A DNA stretch of 64,000 nucleotides from NCBI GenBank assembly GCA_943788115.1, contig CALSPA010000005.1:229812-293811 (forward strand), written 5' to 3'. This document shows positions 9,147 through 18,394 of this stretch, in pieces; position 1 is the first letter of the stretch; every line of letters begins with the position of its first letter. The position numbers were made by a program, and so were the translations under genes. The notes beneath the pieces are model-generated. The model was not told where the DNA came from, did no database searches, and saw only the letters and a program-made list of their open reading frames with translations. Origin of the DNA: an uncultured Flavobacteriales bacterium. Lineage in GTDB: Bacteria; Bacteroidota; Bacteroidia; Flavobacteriales_D; Parvicellaceae.

Positions 9147-9903
9147 ATACAATAAAACTGAAAACTTGTTGGTAAAAATCTAATGGGTTTTCTGCATGTA
9201 GCCAATGGCCAGCATTATAGATTGTTTCTATTTCTGAATTTGGAAATAATTCGAACAATTGATCGTAGTCTTCTTCTAAAATGTAATTTGATTTTTCACC
9301 TCTTACAAATAGAGTAGGTGTTAGACAAATATCTGAAGGAAGTTCAATTAATATTTCATTCATTTTTGCGATTAAAACTGGGAGATTCATTCTCCAAGCA
9401 AGCTGATTTTTATTTTTCCAATAAAGGTTTTTAAGTAAAAATTGCTGCACTCCCTCTTCTTCAATATATTTAGACAATAGCTCTCTTGCTGTCGATCTCT
9501 TAGTTATTGTTTTTAAATCAATAGCTTCAAGACCAGTAATTATTTGTTGGTGATGCATAGGGTATTTCTTAACTCCAATGTCAGCAACAATTAATTTCTC
9601 AAAATGAAATGGAAATTTTTGAACTGCTCTCATTGCTGCTTTTCCTCCCATTGAATGTCCAAGAATTATGACTTTTTTTAATTCTTCTTTATTGATTATT
9701 TCGTTAATGTCTTCTGCCATTAAATCATAAGTAAAATCTGAAGAGTGGGGAGAGTGACCGTGATTTCTTAAGTCAATTAAAAAGACCTCAAAATCATTGC
9801 TGAATTTTTTTCCTAATGATTGCCAGTTGTCAGAATATCCAAATAGCCCATGAAGTATAAATAATGGCTTTCCAGTCCCATATTTACGGTAATTTAATTG
9901 CAT
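9145..9903 (-). CDS. Alpha/beta hydrolase, YbfF-like esterase
   Basis: 252 aa, cytoplasmic. The oxyanion-loop HGLFGYSDNW (18-27), FLIDLRNHGHSP (41-52), nucleophile elbow GHSMGG with Ser84 and the late GHWLHAENP with the catalytic His (about 232) follow E. coli YbfF closely in order and spacing. The acid is likely the Asp in the strand before the VRGE segment or nearby. Natural substrate unknown; YbfF acts on small acyl esters including thioesters. The start overlaps the end of pdxJ by 10 bases, so the two are co-transcribed, though no metabolic link is obvious. Confidence 0.85.
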   Translation of the reverse strand: MQLNYRKYGTGKPLFILHGLFGYSDNWQSLGKKFSNDFEVFLIDLRNHGHSPHSSDFTYDLMAEDINEIINKEELKKVIILGHSMGGKAAMRAVQKFPFHFEKLIVADIGVKKYPMHHQQIITGLEAIDLKTITKRSTARELLSKYIEEEGVQQFLLKNLYWKNKNQLAWRMNLPVLIAKMNEILIELPSDICLTPTLFVRGEKSNYILEEDYDQLFELFPNSEIETIYNAGHWLHAENPLDFYQQVFSFIV

Positions 9904-10613
9904 AATTTGCCTAGATATAATTTTATGGTTTTTTCTAATCCATAAATTAATGAATCTGAAATGAGGGCATGACCAATTGATACTTCTAACAAATCAGTAA
10001 TTTGTGAGTCGAAGTAGTTTAAGTTTTTCAAACTTAAATCATGGCCTGCATTAATGCCAATGTTTAATTTATTTGCTAATTCTGCAGCTTCAATGAATTT
10101 TTGAATGGCTTTTTCTTTGTCGGTGTTATATAGACATGCGTAACTCTCAGTATATAATTCAATTCTATCAGTACCTGTAGATAATGCGCCATTAATTATG
10201 TCCAAATCGGGGTCTACGAAAATTGATGTTCTTATGCCTTTGTTTTTGAAAACTGAAATTATCTCACTTAAAAACTCTTTTTCTTTTATTGTATTCCAAC
10301 CATGATCAGACGTTAGTTGGTTAGTATTATCTGGGACTAAGGTTACTTGTTCGGGAACGATATCAAGTACTAAATCAACGAATTTTTGTTCTTTAGGGTT
10401 GCCTTCAATATTTAACTCAGTTGAAATATGATTTTTTAAATCATATACGTCTTGATATTTTATGTGTCTTTCATCTGGTCTAGGGTGAACTGTAATGCCC
10501 TGAGCTCCAAATTTTTCAATCAACCTAGTAAGCTTAATTAAATCCGGTGAGTTTCCTCCTCTTGCATTTCTTAGAGTAGCTATTTTATTGATGTTTACGC
10601 TAAGCCTTGTCAT
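9894..10613 (-). CDS. pdxJ: Pyridoxine 5'-phosphate synthase
   Basis: 239 aa, full length. It condenses 1-deoxyxylulose 5-phosphate with 3-amino-2-oxopropyl phosphate to pyridoxine 5'-phosphate, the last ring-forming step of the DXP-dependent B6 pathway. Visible active-site residues match E. coli numbering: R18 (RNARGG), H43 and R45 (TVHPRPDERHI), H50, and the late GINAGHDLSLKNL. It is divergent from the CBS protein and overlaps the YbfF-like hydrolase downstream. Confidence 0.95.
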   Translation of the reverse strand: MTRLSVNINKIATLRNARGGNSPDLIKLTRLIEKFGAQGITVHPRPDERHIKYQDVYDLKNHISTELNIEGNPKEQKFVDLVLDIVPEQVTLVPDNTNQLTSDHGWNTIKEKEFLSEIISVFKNKGIRTSIFVDPDLDIINGALSTGTDRIELYTESYACLYNTDKEKAIQKFIEAAELANKLNIGINAGHDLSLKNLNYFDSQITDLLEVSIGHALISDSLIYGLEKTIKLYLGKLCN

Positions 10614-10630
10614 TTTAAAAAGTATTAAGT

Positions 10631-10663
10631 TTTGACAAAATAAAACTAAAGCTACTAGATTTC
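10631..10663 (+). promoter_or_regulatory. Candidate promoter for the CBS-nadK genes
   Basis: A TTTG -33 element (10631-10634) and a TAGATTTC -7 element (10656-10663; consensus TAnnTTTG, 7 of 8) are separated by 21 bases, 26 bases before the ATG at 10690. A 6-bp inverted repeat (ATTTCG / CGAAAT, 10659-10664 and 10675-10680) overlaps the -7 box. Confidence 0.45.
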
Positions 10664-10689
10664 GTACTTTTAAACGAAATTTATATTAA

Positions 10690-11352
10690 ATGTTAGCAAG
10701 AGATTTAATTAAATATGATGTTCCTCCTATTAAACCCTACGAATCTTTGGAAAAGGCACTTAATTGGATGGATGAATTTAGAGTAAGCCATCTACCAGTT
10801 GTTGATGAAGATAAATATTATGGTCTGGTTTCCGATAGTTTAATCTATGATAGTAATCAGCCTAATCTTGCAGTTTCCGAATTAAACCTTGCTTTATATC
10901 GACCTTTTGCATTAGAAAATTTTCACTTTTACAGAGTAATTCAACTTTTAATTGAACATAAACTAAGTGTAGTCCCTGTTTTGGATTTAGATGAAAAGTA
11001 TTTGGGTGTAACTACTGTTTCGCATTTAATGAATTTTCTTGCTAAAACAGCTTCTTTTTCAGAACCAGGAAGTGTTATTGTTTTAGAGATGAATCAGTTC
11101 GATTACTCACTTTCACAAATTTCTCAGATAGTTGAAAGTAATGATGCTCAAATTTTAAGTAACTACATTACTTCAGTAAAAGATTCGAAAATATTAGAAA
11201 TTACAATTAAAGTGAATAGGAAAAATATTGAACCTATTTTACAAACATTTGTTCGATATGACTATACAGTTAAAGCTTCTTTTTCAGAAAATGATTTTGA
11301 ATTAGACATGAAAAACAGGTATGAGGGATTAATGAAATATTTAAACATTTAA
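10690..11352 (+). CDS. CBS-domain protein (AcuB-like)
   Basis: 220 aa. Two CBS motifs occupy about 1-135 (LARDLIKYDVPPIKPYESLEKALNWMDEFRVSHLPVVDE and LIEHKLSVVPVLDLDEKYLGVTT); a C-terminal part (about 140-215: VIVLEMNQFDYSLSQISQIVESNDA) looks like an ACT-type fold. This CBS plus ACT layout is typical of AcuB-like small-molecule sensors. It is encoded 10 bases before nadK, a neighbour arrangement common in Bacteroidota, and may sense an adenine nucleotide; the ligand is not known. Confidence 0.85.
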   Translation: MLARDLIKYDVPPIKPYESLEKALNWMDEFRVSHLPVVDEDKYYGLVSDSLIYDSNQPNLAVSELNLALYRPFALENFHFYRVIQLLIEHKLSVVPVLDLDEKYLGVTTVSHLMNFLAKTASFSEPGSVIVLEMNQFDYSLSQISQIVESNDAQILSNYITSVKDSKILEITIKVNRKNIEPILQTFVRYDYTVKASFSENDFELDMKNRYEGLMKYLNI

Positions 11353-11362
11353 TATTGTTACT

Positions 11363-12241
11363 ATGAAGATTGTAGTTTATGGAAACAAATTTAATAAGGA
11401 AGCTTCACCTTATGTTGAGCAACTTTTCAATCTTTTAATTGAAAAAGGGGTTCAGATTTCAGTAAATAACTCTTTGTTTGAATTCACCAAACAGTTTTTC
11501 CCACTTAACGAAAAGGTCATTGTAAAGAATAAAAAGTCACTTTTAGAGGTTGATACTGATTTTTTAATAAGTGTTGGTGGCGATGGTACAATTTTAGATA
11601 CAATTACAACAGTAAGAGATAGTAATGTGCCTATTTTAGGTGTTAATACAGGAAGGTTAGGGTTTTTAGCCAACAATACTAAAGATGAAATAGTATCTTC
11701 AGTAAATAGCTTGTTAAGCGGAGAATTCAAAATTGATTCAAGAACACTCTTATCTTTAAAATCAAATGTAAATCAATTCGGAGAAGATAATTTCGCTCTT
11801 AATGAATTTACATTACATAAAAAAGATTCTTCAATGATGATGACTGTTCATGTCTTCATTGACGGAGAGTTTTTAAATTCGTATTGGGCAGACGGAGTAA
11901 TCGTTGCTACACCTACAGGTTCTACAGCTTATTCACTCTCTTGTGGAGGGCCTCTTTTAAGCCCTGGTTCAGATAATTTCGTTATAACACCAATTGCTCC
12001 TCATAATTTAAATCTACGTCCATTAGTTGTTAAAGATGATGTTGAGATTTTACTAAAAATGGAAGGAAGAGATGCGGAGTTTTTAACCACCTTGGATAGT
12101 AGATCTCAAACAGTAAAACAGGATGCTGTAATTACACTGAAAAAGGCGAGCTTTAATGTTAACTTAATTCAGTTTAATCATCAAAATTTCTTTTCTACAA
12201 TTAGAAATAAGCTTTATTGGGGTAGAGATGTAAGAAATTAA
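11363..12241 (+). CDS. nadK: NAD kinase
   Basis: 292 aa. Phosphorylates NAD to NADP in the cytoplasm. The diagnostic GGDGT motif is at 72-76 with catalytic Asp74; NTGRLGFLAN, ALNEFTLHK, DGVIVATPTGSTAYSLSCGGPLLSP and the late TLDSRSQ segment are all present. Length is normal. It lies 10 bases after the CBS gene and starts the conserved nadK-porG-uppS-bamA gene order. Confidence 0.95.
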   Translation: MKIVVYGNKFNKEASPYVEQLFNLLIEKGVQISVNNSLFEFTKQFFPLNEKVIVKNKKSLLEVDTDFLISVGGDGTILDTITTVRDSNVPILGVNTGRLGFLANNTKDEIVSSVNSLLSGEFKIDSRTLLSLKSNVNQFGEDNFALNEFTLHKKDSSMMMTVHVFIDGEFLNSYWADGVIVATPTGSTAYSLSCGGPLLSPGSDNFVITPIAPHNLNLRPLVVKDDVEILLKMEGRDAEFLTTLDSRSQTVKQDAVITLKKASFNVNLIQFNHQNFFSTIRNKLYWGRDVRN

Positions 12242-12291
12242 TAATAAATTGCTAATATTTTTTAAGGCAATAACGTTAAAGTATTTTAGTG

Positions 12292-12299
12292 TAAATTTG
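12292..12299 (+). promoter_or_regulatory. Candidate -7 promoter element for porG
   Basis: TAAATTTG is an exact match to the Bacteroidota TAnnTTTG box, 26 bases before the ATG. No clear TTG -33 element was found at the usual distance. Confidence 0.4.
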
Positions 12300-12325
12300 T
12301 CCCTTTATTTAACTCTTCATTTGAT

Positions 12326-13156
12326 ATGAAAAGGATTATTACCTTATTTTTAATTTGCTTAACATCAGTTTTCTGTGCCCAGTCTCCTGAAATGGGATTC
12401 TTCATAGGAAATACTTATTACATCGGAGATTTGAAACCGTACAGTCATCTTTCTCAACAAGATTTTGTCTTTGGGGGAATTTATAGAAATAATTTATCCA
12501 GTAATAGAGTAGCTTTTAGATTAAATTTTTTATACGGTAAAGTAAAAGGAAATGATTTTAAATCTGGAATAGAGCAACAAGTTAAAAGGAATCTAAGTTT
12601 TAAGTCTTCAATAATTGAAATAGGTCCTGTTGTTGAGGTTAATTTTTTCCCTTATATACAAGGACAGCATGAGACTAATAAAGAAGGTTTTGGTACACCC
12701 TATTTTTTTGCTGGAATTACTTACATGAGGATGAATCCTAAAGCAGAATATGAAGGGGAGTGGATAGAATTGCAGCCTCTTTCGACAGAAGGTCAAGGAA
12801 CTTCTCAAAATGACAATAAGCCCTATTCATTGAGTCAAATATCAATACCATTTGGTATTGGAGCTAAGCTAAATATTTCGCCTAGAGTAGCCATTTCTTT
12901 TGAATATGGTTTGCGTAAAACATTTACAGATTATTTAGATGATGTAAGCGGATTATATCCTAATCAAACTTTACTAGCTCAAGAGGCAGGTGTTTTATCT
13001 GCAGAATTGAGTGATCGTAGTAGTAATCCAGAAGGGTTAAATGACTCTAATTTTGGATTGCAAAGAGGAAATCCTAATAATAAAGATTGGTATTCTTTTA
13101 GCGGTATGATACTTACTTTTTCACTTGTTAAAAAATCTAGTTGCCCAACATGGTAA
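12326..13156 (+). CDS. porG: PorG-like outer-membrane protein (DUF6089), T9SS component
   Basis: 276 aa. Signal peptide (1-18, FCAQ), then a beta-barrel-type sequence opening with the DUF6089 signature MGFFIGNTYYIGDLKP and containing repeated amphipathic strands (VAFRLNFLYGKVKGND, ISIPFGIGAKLNISPRVAISFEYGLRKTFTDYLDD). In Porphyromonas gingivalis the DUF6089 protein PorG is an outer-membrane part of the type IX secretion machinery. The place between nadK and uppS is the conserved one in this phylum. The assignment rests on the N-terminal motif plus synteny. Confidence 0.75.
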   Translation: MKRIITLFLICLTSVFCAQSPEMGFFIGNTYYIGDLKPYSHLSQQDFVFGGIYRNNLSSNRVAFRLNFLYGKVKGNDFKSGIEQQVKRNLSFKSSIIEIGPVVEVNFFPYIQGQHETNKEGFGTPYFFAGITYMRMNPKAEYEGEWIELQPLSTEGQGTSQNDNKPYSLSQISIPFGIGAKLNISPRVAISFEYGLRKTFTDYLDDVSGLYPNQTLLAQEAGVLSAELSDRSSNPEGLNDSNFGLQRGNPNNKDWYSFSGMILTFSLVKKSSCPTW

Positions 13157-13206
13157 AAAATATTTCTTTTTCTCATTAAAAATTAAGAAATTCGCCCCTC
13201 AAATTT

Positions 13207-13947
13207 ATGAGCCTTAAAACCCAAATAATTCCTAATAAAGTTCCACAACATGTTGCCATCATTATGGATGGTAATGGACGTTGGGCTCAACAACAAGGAG
13301 AGTTGAGAATATTTGGACACACTAACGGAGTGGAATCTGTAAGGTCTGCAATTACTGCTTCTGTCGAAATTGGTGTTGAGTTCTTAACTCTATATGCGTT
13401 TAGCACAGAAAACTGGAATAGACCAAAGGAGGAAATTGATGCGTTGATGAATTTATTAGTTCAATCAATTACTCAAGAATTAGATTCTATGAATGAGCAA
13501 GGTGTTAAACTTGAAACTATTGGTGATATAGATAATTTGCCAAAGTCTTGTCAACTTGCTTTAAAGGATGCTATTGATAAAACTAAAAAAAATGATAAGC
13601 TCACTTTGATTTTAGCATTAAGCTATAGTTCTAGATGGGAAATAACTAATGCCATAACAAAAATTGCACTACAAATTGAAGAAAATAAATTAAGTTCAAA
13701 TGAAATAAATGAGGATTTAATAAGTTCTTACCTTTCTACTTCTAGTTTCCCCGATCCAGAACTCTTAATTAGAACAAGTGGAGAAAATAGAATTAGTAAC
13801 TTTTTAATGTGGCAATTGGCCTATACAGAATTGTTTTTTACCGATATTCTTTGGCCAGATTTTGATAAAGAATGTTTTTATAAAGCCATTATAGATTTTC
13901 AGAAAAGAGAAAGAAGATTTGGTAAGACGACAGAACAATTGAAATGA
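13207..13947 (+). CDS. uppS: Isoprenyl transferase (undecaprenyl diphosphate synthase)
   Basis: 246 aa. Adds isopentenyl units in cis to make the C55 lipid carrier for peptidoglycan and surface sugars. The family signature IIMDGNGRWA has catalytic Asp21 and the N-R-W group; TLYAFSTENWNRP and the C-terminal RTSGENRISNFLMWQLAYTELFF and W-P-D-F are present. The stop overlaps the bamA start by 4 bases (ATGA). Confidence 0.96.
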   Translation: MSLKTQIIPNKVPQHVAIIMDGNGRWAQQQGELRIFGHTNGVESVRSAITASVEIGVEFLTLYAFSTENWNRPKEEIDALMNLLVQSITQELDSMNEQGVKLETIGDIDNLPKSCQLALKDAIDKTKKNDKLTLILALSYSSRWEITNAITKIALQIEENKLSSNEINEDLISSYLSTSSFPDPELLIRTSGENRISNFLMWQLAYTELFFTDILWPDFDKECFYKAIIDFQKRERRFGKTTEQLK

Positions 13948-16502
13948 GAATGAGATTTTACAAACTTTTAATAGCAATAATTGTATTTATAGTCAATCCT
14001 ATTTATAGTCAGTTAAATTCAATAGGGTATATGTCACCTAAAGAATATACAATTGCAGGAATTGTTGTTGATGGAGTTAGGAATTTAGACCATAATTTAA
14101 TTATTCAAAAATCTGAGCTAAAAAGAGGTTCAAGAATAAATATTCCTGGCGAAGAAATTGCTAATGCCATAAGAAAGTTATGGGCACAAAATTTATTTTC
14201 TGATGTTCAGATATCTGCTGATAAAATTGCTGGAAGCGATATTTTTCTTGTTATCAAGCTTTCTGAAAGAGAGCGATTGTCTAGATATAGCTTTAAAGGT
14301 GTCTCTAAATCTGAAGGAGATAACTTGAGAGAAGATTTAAATTTATTTAGTGGTAAGATTGTAACAGATGATCTTCTGCTTCGTGTCAAGCAATCCACAA
14401 AAAATTATTTTGTAGATAAAGGGTTTTTAAGATCTAAAGTTGAAGTAGTAACTACAAAAGATACACTTGTGAATAATAGTGTGCTGATGAAAATTAACAT
14501 TGAAAAAGGTAATAAATTTAAAATCAATGCAATAACTATTACAGGAAATACAGCTCTTACAGCAGCTAAAATTAAACGGCAAATGAAAGATACCAAAGAA
14601 AAGAAGTGGTATAAACTTTCCTTAGGATCTAAATTTCAGTATGCAACTTTTAAGACAGATAAAAGTAAAATTTTGGCTAAATACAATGAACTTTCATACA
14701 GAGATGCGGAAATTAAATTTGACACGGTTTACAACTTTGATGATAAATCTGTAAACATTGATTTAACCATAGATGAAGGAAGAAAATATTTTATAAGAAG
14801 TATTCAGTGGAATGGTAATTTAAAATATTCCTCTGGTCAGTTAGATACTGTCTTAGGTATTAAAGCAGGAGATGAGTACAACCAAGCTACTTTAGACGCT
14901 AGACTTTACATGAATCCAAATGGAAATGACGTAAGTTCTTTATATATGGATGATGGTTATTTGTTTTTTCAAATAACTCCAATTGAAAAAAGTGTTAAAA
15001 ATGATTCGGTAGATTTAGAATTTAGAATCTATGAAGGTAAACAAGCAAGGATTAAAAATATTACTGTAAAAGGAAATTCAAAAACGAGTGATCATGTTAT
15101 TTTAAGAGATATGTATACTCATCCTGGAGATTTATTCTCTAGAGATGCCATTATAAGAACACAAAGACAGCTGGCTCAAAATGGATATTTTGATCCAGAA
15201 AAACTAGGTGTTAATCCAGCACCTAATCCAAATGATGGAACTGTAGATATTGAATATGTTGTTGAAGAAAGACCAAGTGATCAAATTGAGCTTTCTGGTG
15301 GATGGGGAAACGGTAGTATAGTTGGAACTTTAGGTGTTTCTTTTAATAATTTCTCTATGAGAAAGTTATTTAAAAAAGGATCATGGTCTCCACTTCCTGC
15401 TGGTGATGGTCAACGATTAAGTATAAGAGCTCAATCTAATGGTTATTTTTTCCAGAGTTACAACATTTCTTTTACAGAGCCTTGGCTTGGTGGAAAAAAA
15501 CCTAATTCTTTAAGTATTTCTGCCTACCACTCTTTACAAGCTTATGATAGAAAATTTTATGCAGATTCTACTAATGCAGATGGTAAGCGTGTAGAAAATT
15601 TGAATCGTAGGGTTATTAAAATTACTGGTGTTTCATTGGGTTTAGGTAAAAGGTTGAAATGGCCTGATGATTATTTCAGTGTTTATTATGAGTTAGGTTA
15701 TCAATACTATGAATTAAATAATTTTGGAAACGTTTTTAGTTTCTCTGATGGATATGTTAATAATCCATATTTTAAATGGAATTTAACTAGAAGTAGCATA
15801 GATCAGCCCTTATATCCTAGAAACGGGTCTTCATTGTCTCTAACTGTTAAAACAAGTGTTTATCCTTACTCTAGAGTAAATGGGTTTGATGATCACAGTG
15901 ATTTAACTGATCAGGAGAAGTATAAATTTCTTCAATACAACAAAATAAAATTCACAACTTCTTGGTTTACCCCTCTTTCTAAAGATAAAAAACTAGTTTT
16001 AAATGCCCGAATGGGATTTGGTTTATTAAATGGGTGGAACCGTAATTTAGGTGCTCCGCCATTTGAAAGGTTTTATCTTGGAGGAAGTGGACTTTCAGGG
16101 TTTAGTTTAGATGGAAGAGAAATTATAGCATTAAGAGGTTATGATGATCAATCTTTGTCTACTTCCACTGGAGATCGTTTGATTAGTAAATATACTATGG
16201 AACTAAGGTATCCTTTAAGCCTTAATCCATCTGCAACTATATACATGCTAGGATTTGCAGAAGCTGGAAACACCTGGAATGATTATAAAAAATATAATCC
16301 ATTTAAAGTAAAACGATCTGCTGGTTTAGGAGTTAGAATATTTCTTCCCATGTTTGGTTTACTTGGTTTAGATTATGGATTTGGTTTTGACCCTGTAAAT
16401 CCTGGTGCTGCTGGTGAAGTGATTCACAACAGTGAAATTCAGACAAAAGGCTATCATGGACAATTTCATTTCACAATTGGTATGAATATTGGTGAGCTAT
16501 AA
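13944..16502 (+). CDS. bamA: Outer-membrane protein assembly factor BamA
   Basis: 852 aa: signal peptide, five POTRA repeats (about 35-450, e.g. IAGIVVDGVRNLDHNLIIQKS and RIKNITVKGNSKTSDHVILRDM) and a 16-strand barrel to the end with FERFYLGGSGLSGF and the loop-6-type ALRGYDDQ. It folds and inserts beta-barrel proteins into the outer membrane. It is translationally coupled to uppS and followed by two Skp-like chaperone genes, so the whole machine is made from one operon. The C-terminus (FTIGMNIGEL) lacks the usual final Phe, a mild departure from many BamA proteins. Confidence 0.95.
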   Translation: MRMRFYKLLIAIIVFIVNPIYSQLNSIGYMSPKEYTIAGIVVDGVRNLDHNLIIQKSELKRGSRINIPGEEIANAIRKLWAQNLFSDVQISADKIAGSDIFLVIKLSERERLSRYSFKGVSKSEGDNLREDLNLFSGKIVTDDLLLRVKQSTKNYFVDKGFLRSKVEVVTTKDTLVNNSVLMKINIEKGNKFKINAITITGNTALTAAKIKRQMKDTKEKKWYKLSLGSKFQYATFKTDKSKILAKYNELSYRDAEIKFDTVYNFDDKSVNIDLTIDEGRKYFIRSIQWNGNLKYSSGQLDTVLGIKAGDEYNQATLDARLYMNPNGNDVSSLYMDDGYLFFQITPIEKSVKNDSVDLEFRIYEGKQARIKNITVKGNSKTSDHVILRDMYTHPGDLFSRDAIIRTQRQLAQNGYFDPEKLGVNPAPNPNDGTVDIEYVVEERPSDQIELSGGWGNGSIVGTLGVSFNNFSMRKLFKKGSWSPLPAGDGQRLSIRAQSNGYFFQSYNISFTEPWLGGKKPNSLSISAYHSLQAYDRKFYADSTNADGKRVENLNRRVIKITGVSLGLGKRLKWPDDYFSVYYELGYQYYELNNFGNVFSFSDGYVNNPYFKWNLTRSSIDQPLYPRNGSSLSLTVKTSVYPYSRVNGFDDHSDLTDQEKYKFLQYNKIKFTTSWFTPLSKDKKLVLNARMGFGLLNGWNRNLGAPPFERFYLGGSGLSGFSLDGREIIALRGYDDQSLSTSTGDRLISKYTMELRYPLSLNPSATIYMLGFAEAGNTWNDYKKYNPFKVKRSAGLGVRIFLPMFGLLGLDYGFGFDPVNPGAAGEVIHNSEIQTKGYHGQFHFTIGMNIGEL

Positions 16503-16518
16503 TTCAAAAAATATAATT

Positions 16519-17028
16519 ATGAAAAAATATTTTGTTTTACTAACCCTTTTGGGGTTTATATCTATGAGTTCTTTTTCTCAGAAATATGCTTTTATAGATA
16601 CTAAATATATTTTAAGTCAAATGCCTGAGTATACAGATGCTCAAAAAGAAATTGATGATTTAGCTGAGAAATGGCAAAAAGACATAGAAAAAAAGTACAA
16701 CGAAATCGAAAGTAAATACAAAGCCTTTCAGGAAGAAGAAATTCTTTTACCAGAAGAAACAAAGAAAATTAGAATGGATGAGATAATTGATCTAGAGAAG
16801 AAGGCAAAAGAATTACAAAAGAAGAGATTTGGTGTTCAGGGAGATTTGTTTAAAAAAAGAAAAGAATTAATTGATCCTATTCAAGATCAAATTTATAAAG
16901 CAGTAAAGCAATTGTCAAAAGATAACAGTTATAGCTTTATTTTAGATAAGAGTAAGAATTCAAATATAATTTATGCAGACCCTAAATATGATAAGAGTGA
17001 TGCAGTACTAAGAAAAATCAACAATTAA
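16519..17028 (+). CDS. OmpH/Skp-family periplasmic chaperone (first copy)
   Basis: 169 aa from the ATG at 16519; an upstream in-frame ATG (16489) would add a non-signal leader inside bamA. Signal peptide MKKYFVLLTLLGFISMSSFSQ, then the OmpH pattern KYAFIDTKYILSQMPEY, a long charged coiled-coil (about 40-120) and a conserved YSFILDKS segment near the end. Skp-type trimers hold unfolded barrels in the periplasm for BamA. It is 10 bases from the second copy. Confidence 0.9.
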   Translation: MKKYFVLLTLLGFISMSSFSQKYAFIDTKYILSQMPEYTDAQKEIDDLAEKWQKDIEKKYNEIESKYKAFQEEEILLPEETKKIRMDEIIDLEKKAKELQKKRFGVQGDLFKKRKELIDPIQDQIYKAVKQLSKDNSYSFILDKSKNSNIIYADPKYDKSDAVLRKINN

Positions 17029-17038
17029 AAAATAAATA

Positions 17039-17536
17039 ATGAAAAAAATAATTACAGTTTTAGCCATAGCTTTAATTTCTTCAACAGGAATCTCTCAAAA
17101 GCTAGGTCATTTAAATTCTCAAACAATCATGGTTGAAATGCCAGATTATGAATCAGCAAAAAAGGAATTAGAGTTGTACAGAACTGAAAAAACTAAAGAA
17201 TTGGAGATGTACCAGAAGCTTTTTCAAGAGTCTTTACAAACTTATGAACAAGAGAAAGGATCATTAACTGCAGATGCAAGACAAAGAAAAGAGACACAGT
17301 TAATGGAAAAGCAACAAAAAATAGAGAAAATTGCATATGATGCAGAAAATGAAATGCAACAAAAGGAACAAGTGTTGCTTCAACAGATCATGAAAAAAGT
17401 TTCTGAAGCTGTTAAAATAGTTGCCGATAAAAATAACTACGATTATGTTTTTGATTTATCATCTGTGCTATATGCAGGAGGTGAGAATATTGAAGATTTG
17501 GTTAGGAAACAATTAAATTTGTCAACTGAAAAATAA
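17039..17536 (+). CDS. OmpH/Skp-family periplasmic chaperone (second copy)
   Basis: 165 aa. Signal peptide (1-19, GISQ), then KLGHLNSQTIMVEMPDYESAKKEL, a glutamate/lysine/glutamine-rich coiled-coil (about 45-115) and the closing YDYVFDLSSVLYAGG. It is clearly paralogous to the gene 10 bases upstream but diverged in the tentacle region, so the two may form different trimers or serve different clients. A terminator lies four bases beyond the stop. Confidence 0.9.
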   Translation: MKKIITVLAIALISSTGISQKLGHLNSQTIMVEMPDYESAKKELELYRTEKTKELEMYQKLFQESLQTYEQEKGSLTADARQRKETQLMEKQQKIEKIAYDAENEMQQKEQVLLQQIMKKVSEAVKIVADKNNYDYVFDLSSVLYAGGENIEDLVRKQLNLSTEK

Positions 17537-17540
17537 TTTT

Positions 17541-17565
17541 AAAAGCCCTTTATAGGGCTTTTTTT
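17541..17565 (+). terminator. Terminator of the bamA-ompH operon, abutting murI
   Basis: A perfect 9-bp stem (AAAAGCCCT / AGGGCTTTT) with a TTAT loop and a following T run. The T run ends exactly at the murI start codon. Confidence 0.85.
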
Positions 17566-18393
17566 ATGATGATAAATAAAGGCGCAATAGGAGTATTTGA
17601 TTCTGGTTATGGTGGACTAACTGTATTGGAAAGTTTACAAGCTGAATTGCCTAGTTATGATTTTATATACTTAGGAGATAATGCAAGAACACCATATGGT
17701 TCTCGTTCGTTTGAAGTAATTTACCAATACACTTTAGAGGCCGTAAAGTTTTTATTTAAGCAAGGTTGTCCTTTAGTTATACTGGCTTGTAACACGGCTT
17801 CTGCTAAAGCGCTAAGAACTATCCAACAAAACGATTTGGCTTCTTTAGCACCAACTAATCGAGTTTTGGGTGTTTTGAGACCAACTACAGAAGAAATTGG
17901 GACTTTGACAAGTTCTGGACATGTTGGTGTTTTAGGGACAAATGGAACGATTAACTCTAATAGCTATGCTATTGAAATTAAAAAGTTTTTCCCAGCGTTA
18001 ACTGTTGTTCAAAAGAGCTGTCCTATGTGGGTGCCATTAGTTGAAAATAATGAGTTTGATAATGTTGGAGGTGAATTTTACATTAAAAAGTATATCGATG
18101 AAATTTTACATCAGGATGATGAAATTGACACTCTTGTTTTAGCCTGTACACATTATCCGATTTTAGAGGAGAAAATTAAAAAACACCTTCCAAAACATAT
18201 CCGATTGGTTTCTCAAGGTAATTTAGTTGCATCTAAACTAAAAACCTATTTGAATAGACATTCTGAGATTAATGATAGGTTAACAAAAACAAGTGCATTA
18301 AATGTACTAACAACTGAATGTAATACTTCGTTTGATCTAGTAGCTTCAAAATTTTATAAAAAAGAAATTAAATCTATTACTGTTAAATTATAA
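17566..18393 (+). CDS. murI: Glutamate racemase
   Basis: 275 aa. Makes D-glutamate for peptidoglycan. Both catalytic cysteines are visible: Cys75 in LACNTASAKAL and the second in LACTHYPIL (about 194); the N-terminal GVFDSGYGGLTV and the YLGDNARTPYG loop are canonical. Two ATG codons in tandem (17566, 17569) could start it; either lies right at the end of the terminator T run, so it is read either by termination read-through or from a promoter inside the hairpin region. Confidence 0.95.
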   Translation: MMINKGAIGVFDSGYGGLTVLESLQAELPSYDFIYLGDNARTPYGSRSFEVIYQYTLEAVKFLFKQGCPLVILACNTASAKALRTIQQNDLASLAPTNRVLGVLRPTTEEIGTLTSSGHVGVLGTNGTINSNSYAIEIKKFFPALTVVQKSCPMWVPLVENNEFDNVGGEFYIKKYIDEILHQDDEIDTLVLACTHYPILEEKIKKHLPKHIRLVSQGNLVASKLKTYLNRHSEINDRLTKTSALNVLTTECNTSFDLVASKFYKKEIKSITVKL

Positions 18394-18394
18394 T

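Noticed and set aside
16489..16518. Start of the first OmpH gene inside bamA
   Set aside because: The ten added residues precede a perfect signal peptide starting at the next ATG.
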